Made by a program: the position numbers and the translations under genes | DNA from: Alkalihalobacillus sp. AL-G | GTDB taxonomy: Bacteria > Bacillota > Bacilli > Bacillales > Fictibacillaceae | Reading direction: 5' to 3' | Assembly: GCF_030643805.1 (NCBI RefSeq) | Contig: NZ_CP094656.1 | Coordinates: forward strand, 4,091,899 to 4,155,898 | DNA: 64,000 nt | The notes under the pieces: model-generated | Database searches by the model: none | What the model was told of the DNA's origin: nothing | The model's input: only the letters and a program-made list of their open reading frames with translations | Shown here: positions 59,119 through 64,000 of the stretch, piece by piece | Layout: every line of letters starts with the position of its first letter | Numbering within the stretch: the stretch's first letter is position 1

Positions 59119-60495
59119 TTATTTTCCGAGGCAAAATTGGGAAAACAACTGATCAATTAAGCTTTCTGATACAGTGTCACCGATAATTTCACCTAAAATT
59201 TCCCATGTGCGAGTGATATCAATTTGAACCATATCCACAGGCAAACCTGCTTCAATTCCGTTTAGTGACTCCTCTAATGAACGTTTTGCTTGTTTAAGTA
59301 ATGAAATGTGTCGGGAATTGGATACATATGTCATATCCCCCGCTTCTACACTACCTGTAAAAAAGAGCTCCTTGATCGACTCTTCTAATTCATCAATCCC
59401 TTGTTCCTCTTTTATTGAAGTTGTAACGACTGGATGGGTACCCGCAAGCTGTTGGACCTTATCGAGGTCAATTTGCTGCGGAAGGTCTGTTTTATTCACA
59501 ATTGTAATGACGTCCATATCACGAACAGCTTCAAATAATTTTTCATCTTCTTCTGTCAATCGCTCTCCAGCACTCAACACAAGTAAAATCAAATCCGCTT
59601 CCTTTAGAACCTGACGCGACCGTTCGACACCGATCCGTTCGACAAGATCCTCGGTTTCACGAATTCCAGCTGTATCGACGAGTCGAAGCGGTACTCCACG
59701 AACATTGACATATTCTTCGATAACATCTCTTGTCGTTCCAGGAATCTCGGTAACAATCGCTTTATTTTCATGAACAAGACTGTTCAACAAAGAGGATTTT
59801 CCTACATTAGGTCTCCCTATAATGACGGTTGATAGTCCTTCTCTTAAAATCTTTCCCTGCTCAGCAGTTTGCAGTAGCTTTTCGACTTCCATATGCACAT
59901 GTTTCAGCTTTTTAGTAAGCAGCTGGTGCGTCATTTCCTCAGCATCATATTCAGGGTAATCGATATTGACTTCTACGTGCGCAACCGTTTCAAGCAATGT
60001 TTGTCGAAGCTTCTGGATCAACTTCGATAGCCTGCCCTCCATTTGATTCAATGCGACATTCATCGCACGATCTGTTTTTGCACGGATTAAATCCATGACG
60101 GCTTCTGCCTGAGATAAATCAATTCGTCCGTTCAAAAAGGCGCGTTTCGTAAATTCCCCTGGCTCAGCAAGGCGAGCACCATTGTTTAAAGCAATCTCCA
60201 GCACACGATTGACGGAAACGAGTCCACCGTGACAGTTCATTTCAACGACATCCTCACGGGTGAACGTTTTTGGTGCTTTCATGACCGTAACCATAACCTC
60301 TTCCGCTTTTTCCTTCGTATCTGGATCGATGATAAATCCGTAATGAATGGTATGGCTATCGACTTCCTCTAATGCTTGTTTCCCTTTAAAGATCCGATCC
60401 GCAATTTGAAGTGCCTCTTCACCACTTAAACGAACGATCGCAATAGCTGCTTCCCCCATCGGCGTGGAAATTGCAGCAATTGTATCTCCCTCCAT
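59119..60495 (-). CDS. mnmE: tRNA modification GTPase MnmE (TrmE)
   Basis: 458 residues: N-terminal folate-binding domain ([22 protein letters not shown]), helical domain, G domain with [24 protein letters not shown], and the C-terminal C-[ILV]-GK motif (FCLGK). ATG 60495 is used because GAGGTG lies 7 nt upstream; an in-frame GTG overlaps it. Confidence 0.98.
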   Translation of the reverse strand: MEGDTIAAISTPMGEAAIAIVRLSGEEALQIADRIFKGKQALEEVDSHTIHYGFIIDPDTKEKAEEVMVTVMKAPKTFTREDVVEMNCHGGLVSVNRVLEIALNNGARLAEPGEFTKRAFLNGRIDLSQAEAVMDLIRAKTDRAMNVALNQMEGRLSKLIQKLRQTLLETVAHVEVNIDYPEYDAEEMTHQLLTKKLKHVHMEVEKLLQTAEQGKILREGLSTVIIGRPNVGKSSLLNSLVHENKAIVTEIPGTTRDVIEEYVNVRGVPLRLVDTAGIRETEDLVERIGVERSRQVLKEADLILLVLSAGERLTEEDEKLFEAVRDMDVITIVNKTDLPQQIDLDKVQQLAGTHPVVTTSIKEEQGIDELEESIKELFFTGSVEAGDMTYVSNSRHISLLKQAKRSLEESLNGIEAGLPVDMVQIDITRTWEILGEIIGDTVSESLIDQLFSQFCLGK

Positions 60496-60755
60496 GGATT
60501 TCACCTCTTTTCTTCCTTCTAGGTTAACCGAATTTTATGTTTACTAACACGTAAGCTCCACATATTTTCCTCTATTAACAAAATAATCACGAGTACATTT
60601 TCCTTTGTTGATTATCCACAGTGGATAACTTTTCATTTCAGTTTGATAACTTATACACAACACCTTAGTTTAGACCTTTCCAGGAAAATAATCAATCAAC
60701 GAAGACTAAAATTTTAACGCATAGGTTCAAGAACTAATGCCTTGGGCAAACCTAA

Positions 60756-60847
60756 TAAAGAAAACTCGGCGATTGCCGAGCCTTAAGGCGAAAGCAGAGT
60801 CGTAGTTGCTCTAATGCTATAGAAAGTATTTATGCTTTCTTAACGAG
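60756..60847. repeat. Dispersed repeat with CTATAGAAAGTATTT...CTTTCTTAACG hairpin (copy 2)
   Basis: Contains AAAGAAAACTCGGCGATTGC, GGCGAAAGCAGAGTCGTAG and CTATAGAAAGTATTTATGC. Similar to 39560-39630. Confidence 0.65.
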
Positions 60848-60882
60848 CAAAAAAACCGACCCAAAAATCAATGGGCCGGTTT
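60848..60882 (-). terminator. jag operon terminator
   Basis: AAACCGGCCCA / TGGGTCGGTTT stem then TTTTTTG on the minus strand, just past the jag stop (60895). Confidence 0.88.
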
Positions 60883-60894
60883 CAGTAAAGGTAT

Positions 60895-61512
60895 CTACTT
60901 ATTTGGTATGATGATTACGCGTCGATGCGGTTCCGTACCCTCTGAGTACGTCTCCACTTTTCCGTGTTCTCGTAACGTCATGTGGATCACTTTACGTTCT
61001 AGAGAAGGCATCGGTTCGAGCGAAACACTTTTATTGATTTTTAACGCTTTAGAAGCTAAACGATGAGCAAGTTTTTCTAGCGTTTCTTTTCGTCTTTCAC
61101 GATAGTTCTCAGCATCCAGAATGATTCGTTTGTACTCTATTGAAGACCGATTGGCAACTAGGTTCGTCAAGTACTGTAGGGCATTTAGCGTTTGACCCCG
61201 TTTTCCGATTAAAATGGCAATCTTTTCACTGCTCATCTCGAAAACAGTACCTTCATCCTCTTGCTTTACATCGATGGTTACATCGACACCCATTTTTGAA
61301 GCAACACTTTTTAGAAACTGAATTGCATCTTCCACTGGGTTGTGCTTCAAGGTAACTTGGACGACAGCTGGTTTAGTACCTAGGCCAAGGAACCCTTTTT
61401 TGGACTCTTCTACTATGGTTATTTCAACTTGATCTCTTGATGCCTGGAGTTGTTTGAGTGCTTCTTCTACCGCTTCATCTACTGACTTGCTCGTAATCGT
61501 TATTTGCTTCAC
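60895..61512 (-). CDS. jag: RNA-binding protein Jag (KhpB)
   Basis: 205 residues: Jag_N ([15 protein letters not shown]), KH domain ([16 protein letters not shown]) and R3H domain (RREHxxH-like [21 protein letters not shown]). RNA-binding regulator of cell elongation and sporulation. Overlaps spoIIIJ by 4 bp; same operon. Confidence 0.95.
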   Translation of the reverse strand: MKQITITSKSVDEAVEEALKQLQASRDQVEITIVEESKKGFLGLGTKPAVVQVTLKHNPVEDAIQFLKSVASKMGVDVTIDVKQEDEGTVFEMSSEKIAILIGKRGQTLNALQYLTNLVANRSSIEYKRIILDAENYRERRKETLEKLAHRLASKALKINKSVSLEPMPSLERKVIHMTLREHGKVETYSEGTEPHRRVIIIPNK

Positions 61513-62288
61513 TTTTTCGCGCCCCCTGTAGCATTACTATCCGTTTCCTTTGATTTCATAGGAAGGGTAATAAAATAGGTTTGTGCAATCATGAAGATGT
61601 TTCCGACGACCCAATAAAGGGATAATGCTGCCGGAAATGTTACTGCAAAAACAACAATCATAATCGGCATGATATAAAGCATCATTTTCATTTGCGGGTT
61701 TGCGCTTGTATCCATGCCACCCATCATAATCTTTTGTTGTAAGTAAGTCGTTATTCCAGCGACAATTGGAAGAATATAATAAGGATCAGCACTTCCAAGG
61801 TCAAACCATAAAAAATTATGTTCTGCAATTGCTTCTGTCCGCATAATCGCATGGTAAAAACCTAATAAAATCGGCATTTGGATAATCAATGGCATACATC
61901 CAGCCAATGGATTTGCCCCATGCTTTTGGAACAGTTGCATCGTTTCCTGCTGAAGTTTTTGTTGTGTTTTCTGGTCCTTTGAGCTGTATTTTTCACGCAA
62001 TGCCTTAATCTCTGGCTGAATTCGTTGCATCATGATTGAGCTCTTTGTTTGCTTAATCATTAATGGAAGTAGTACCAGTCGGATTAAAAGGGTAACTATG
62101 ATAATTGAAAGACCATAGTTTTCATTGAAAAATTCAGCCACTTCGGTGATCAACCACGATAATGGATAAACGATGTATTCATCCCAAAAGCCTGTACTTT
62201 CTTCGTTGACCGGCTCATCGAGAGCACACCCGGCAAGGACTGCTACCAGAAAAAGTGATGTTATTACTAAGCCTATTCTCTTTCTCAC
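61509..62288 (-). CDS. spoIIIJ: Membrane protein insertase SpoIIIJ (YidC1)
   Basis: 259-residue YidC/Oxa1 insertase made as a lipoprotein: signal with lipobox LAGC (C21). Five membrane helices, including [17 protein letters not shown] with the hydrophilic-groove Arg. Inserts membrane proteins and is needed for the SpoIIIAH-Q channel in sporulation. Confidence 0.96.
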   Translation of the reverse strand: MRKRIGLVITSLFLVAVLAGCALDEPVNEESTGFWDEYIVYPLSWLITEVAEFFNENYGLSIIIVTLLIRLVLLPLMIKQTKSSIMMQRIQPEIKALREKYSSKDQKTQQKLQQETMQLFQKHGANPLAGCMPLIIQMPILLGFYHAIMRTEAIAEHNFLWFDLGSADPYYILPIVAGITTYLQQKIMMGGMDTSANPQMKMMLYIMPIMIVVFAVTFPAALSLYWVVGNIFMIAQTYFITLPMKSKETDSNATGGAKK

Positions 62289-62341
62289 TTGCTAAATCCT
62301 CCTTACAACGTTACCTTTCCATAAAAAAAGGATAGTAGTAG

Positions 62342-62383
62342 TTGTTCAAAAAGGCTCTTTTTATGCTCCTTTTTAAACACACA
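62342..62383. repeat. Short relic of the TGTTCAAAA repeat (copy E)
   Basis: TTGTTCAAAAAGGCTC ... GCTCCTTTTTAAACAC, self-complementary over ~40 bp, between yidD and spoIIIJ. Confidence 0.5.
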
Positions 62384-62388
62384 TCCTA

Positions 62389-62628
62389 TTACCGCTTCAT
62401 CTTTTCCTTTTCGGGGACGGGATCGAATCCTCCTGGATGAAACGGGTGACATTTTAAAATTCGTTTTAATGTGAGCCATCCACCCTTTATCGCCCCGTGA
62501 GTTTGAATCGCTTCCAATCCATAAGCTGAACAGGTTGGATAAAATCGACAGGACGCGGGAGTGAATGGAGAAATACATTTTCGGTAAAATTGAATAAGTA
62601 CCAATAATATATATTTCATACCTATCAC
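62389..62628 (-). CDS. yidD: Membrane protein insertion factor YidD
   Basis: 79 residues: amphipathic N-terminus and the conserved [19 protein letters not shown] and [10 protein letters not shown]. Assists YidC/SpoIIIJ. ATGA overlap with rnpA. Confidence 0.96.
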   Translation of the reverse strand: MIGMKYILLVLIQFYRKCISPFTPASCRFYPTCSAYGLEAIQTHGAIKGGWLTLKRILKCHPFHPGGFDPVPEKEKMKR

Positions 62629-62972
62629 CTCGATACGTTCAATAGCTTTGAGCGCTTCATGACGTGCATCAAGCTGCTCTTAACCTCGTGAACGGTCATC
62701 GAGGATGTTGGTTTTCTTGCGATAATCACATAATCATATGACGTCTTGATTTCATCATCTAGCTCATGAAATACTTCACGAACGTAGCGTTTAATTCGGT
62801 TTCGAGTGACAGCATTCCCGATTTTTTTACTTACGGATAATCCGAATCGATAAAAATCCTGTCCGGGTTTTTCCAAGTAATAAATGACAAACTGACGGTT
62901 TGCAAAGGATTCCCCGTTTCGAAAAACCTCTTGAAATTCCTTATTCTTTTTAATTCGGTGTCTTTTGTTCAT
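62625..62972 (-). CDS. rnpA: Ribonuclease P protein component
   Basis: 115 residues, RnpA signature [12 protein letters not shown] within [19 protein letters not shown]. Cofactor of the RNase P ribozyme in tRNA 5' maturation. Downstream of rpmH with a repeat (copy D) between them. Confidence 0.97.
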   Translation of the reverse strand: MNKRHRIKKNKEFQEVFRNGESFANRQFVIYYLEKPGQDFYRFGLSVSKKIGNAVTRNRIKRYVREVFHELDDEIKTSYDYVIIARKPTSSMTVHEVKSSLMHVMKRSKLLNVSR

Positions 62973-63067
62973 TCGGATACACTCCGTAAAAACACGATAG
63001 TTCCCCAGATTTTGTTTCTTCTCTATTTAAAACTTCTTATTTATAGTAACTTTCACAGATCTATAAT

Positions 63068-63134
63068 AAAAGTTCAAAAGTAGACGAATCGGAATTTGAT
63101 ATAGGAAGTTCGACTAACTTCTTCACGTCCTGTG
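63068..63134. repeat. Dispersed repeat, partial (copy D)
   Basis: AAGTTCAAAAGTAGACGAATC followed by AAGTTCGACTAACTTC and CACGTCCTGTG; shares the palindrome of copy B and the start of copy C (GTAGACGAATC). Confidence 0.65.
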
Positions 63135-63161
63135 AAAAAAGACCACTGGTGATCAGTGGCC
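63135..63161 (-). terminator. rpmH terminator or attenuator
   Basis: GGCCACTGATCACCAGTGGTC stem followed by TTTTTTC on the minus strand, including the rpmH stop codon. It lies between rpmH and rnpA, so it would reduce rnpA relative to rpmH expression. Confidence 0.75.
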
Positions 63162-63295
63162 TAAGCAGATAGTACTTTTCTTCCTTTTCTACGACGGTTA
63201 GCAAGAACCTTACGTCCGTTTTTCGTACTCATACGCGTACGGAATCCGTGAACTTTTTTACGCTTACGATTATTTGGTTGAAATGTTGGTTTCAT
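63161..63295 (-). CDS. rpmH: 50S ribosomal protein L34
   Basis: 44 residues, [18 protein letters not shown] start and [11 protein letters not shown] end, the standard L34 next to dnaA. GAGGAGGTG lies upstream. Confidence 0.98.
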   Translation of the reverse strand: MKPTFQPNNRKRKKVHGFRTRMSTKNGRKVLANRRRKGRKVLSA

Positions 63296-63343
63296 GTATA
63301 ACACCTCCTCGAGGATATCAAGTGCATTTAGACAGTCTTAGTC

Positions 63344-63372
63344 ATTATAAAAACATCTACTGTATCTGTCAA
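63344..63372 (-). promoter_or_regulatory. rpmH promoter
   Basis: Perfect consensus: TTGACA (63367-63372), 17-bp spacer, TATAAT (63344-63349). Confidence 0.88.
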
Positions 63373-63559
63373 GTTCATCCTTAATCTGCAGATTGTTTCG
63401 CCATAACGTATACAAGTTTTACAACCAGATCCCTCTCTATCTTCATATCCATTCCAGACTAACTTGTAATCAATCGTAAATTCGACAACTTCAATAAAAA
63501 AGCACTAAACAATCCAAATAATCGATTTGATCCACATTCGTTACACCTTTTCTTTTTAA

Positions 63560-64000
63560 AAACTTCTCATTGTGGATAATTTTCGACAGCAGTTTCGACT
63601 ATCCACATCACTTATCGACACTTTACACACAAAATATAGTGTTGTGGAAAACTTTTCTCCACAACTTGTTGTGATTGTGGATAAGTCTTAAAAACCCATT
63701 GCATCTACAGCTTCATTTTGATATGATTATTGTGTTTTAACTCATTCAAAACTACCTCAGTTAAATAGATTATCCACACCGTGTGGATAAAATTGTGGAC
63801 ACTTGTACACTGGTGTGTATAAGCTTGTCCACACATTTGTGTACGCATAGAATAACTCCTATCTCTTCTATATTAATAGTTATTCACATTTCCTGTGCAG
63901 AGTATTTTTATTCATATATATGCAAAAGGGTTGTACATAGGGTGTACAGACACTTTGACGATACAAATGGGGGAATTTTCGACATGAAGGAGGGTGAGGG
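63560..64000. other. oriC: oriC, upstream half (DnaA-box array before dnaA)
   Basis: Consensus DnaA boxes in both orientations: TGTGGATAA at 63571-63579, 63676-63684 and 63782-63790; TTATCCACA at 63770-63778; near-matches CTATCCACA (63599-63607), TTATCGACA (63612-63620) and TTGTCCACA (63825-63833). The last bases (AAGGAGGGTGAGGG) look like the ribosome site or leader of dnaA, which begins outside. Region 63296-63560 has only the rpmH promoter. Confidence 0.9.

Larger units (their letters stand above)
60496..60894. other. Intergenic mnmE-jag: DnaA boxes, repeat, terminator
   Basis: TTATCCACA (60612-60620) overlapping the inverted AGTGGATAA (60620-60628) gives a back-to-back DnaA-box pair; TTATACACA follows at 60651-60659. 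Copy 2 of the GAAAGTAT repeat lies at 60756-60847 and the jag terminator at 60853-60882. No gene. Confidence 0.65.

Overview
The window comes from a low-GC, endospore-forming Bacillaceae chromosome. Three things show this: the gene order next to the replication origin matches Bacillus (rpmH-rnpA-yidD-spoIIIJ-jag-mnmE-mnmG-rsmG-noc-parA-parB, then yyaC/yyaE/ychF-rpsF-ssb-rpsR, yybS-gdpP-rplI-dnaB, purA, walRKHIJ-htrC-rlmH); SpoIIIJ, Spo0J and YyaC are present; and there are perfect Bacillus-type parS sites. dnaA itself starts just beyond the right edge. The species cannot be fixed from the sequence alone. Almost everything is on the minus strand, i.e. transcribed away from oriC on the left replichore.

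Region 1 (1-5.4 kb): L-arabinose catabolism. araR, araA, araB and araD are present with AraR operator pairs in front of araD. A second operator pair and promoter at the extreme left drive a gene that lies outside the window. Region 2 (5.4-9.5 kb): a large secreted Ig-like/FIMAH protein, a truncated AraC-type regulator and a small HEPN-motif gene, among non-coding and decayed sequence.

Region 3 (9.5-26.6 kb): an AT-rich accessory island rich in DNA-conflict genes, ending at the 3' end of rlmH, the position used by SCC elements in staphylococci. It holds a decayed methylase/specificity gene split by an IS21-family element (5-bp target duplication); a GHKL-ATPase fused to a Shedu-like PD-(D/E)XK nuclease; a frameshifted zinc-ribbon gene; a DUF6119/TIGR04141 protein; a complete type I restriction-modification operon (hsdM-hsdS-hsdR); and a two-gene operon coding a DprA/SLOG protein and a HAD-phosphoribosyltransferase fusion. 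The GHKL-nuclease/DUF6119 neighbourhood and the DprA/HAD-PRTase pair are the best candidates for poorly described defence systems.

Region 4 (26.6-36.5 kb): rlmH with an upstream DnaA-box cluster, htrC, the walRKHIJ cell-wall regulon operon and an M23 endopeptidase. Region 5 (36.7-46.4 kb): a tRNA Lys-Asp-Phe cluster whose 5' ends are partly duplicated around ~80-bp repeats, a 22-bp minisatellite, purA with PurR boxes, dnaB-rplI-gdpP, yybS, rpsR-ssb-rpsF. Region 6 (46.4-64 kb): ychF, a molybdopterin oxidoreductase, yyzM, a YkvI-family permease, yyaC, a cytoplasmic serine hydrolase, DUF554, chromosome partitioning genes with two parS sites, tRNA/rRNA modification genes, membrane insertase and RNase P protein, and the upstream half of oriC with many DnaA boxes.

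Several families of short dispersed intergenic repeats run through regions 4-6, including one bounded by TGTTCAAAA/TTTTGAACA inverted ends.
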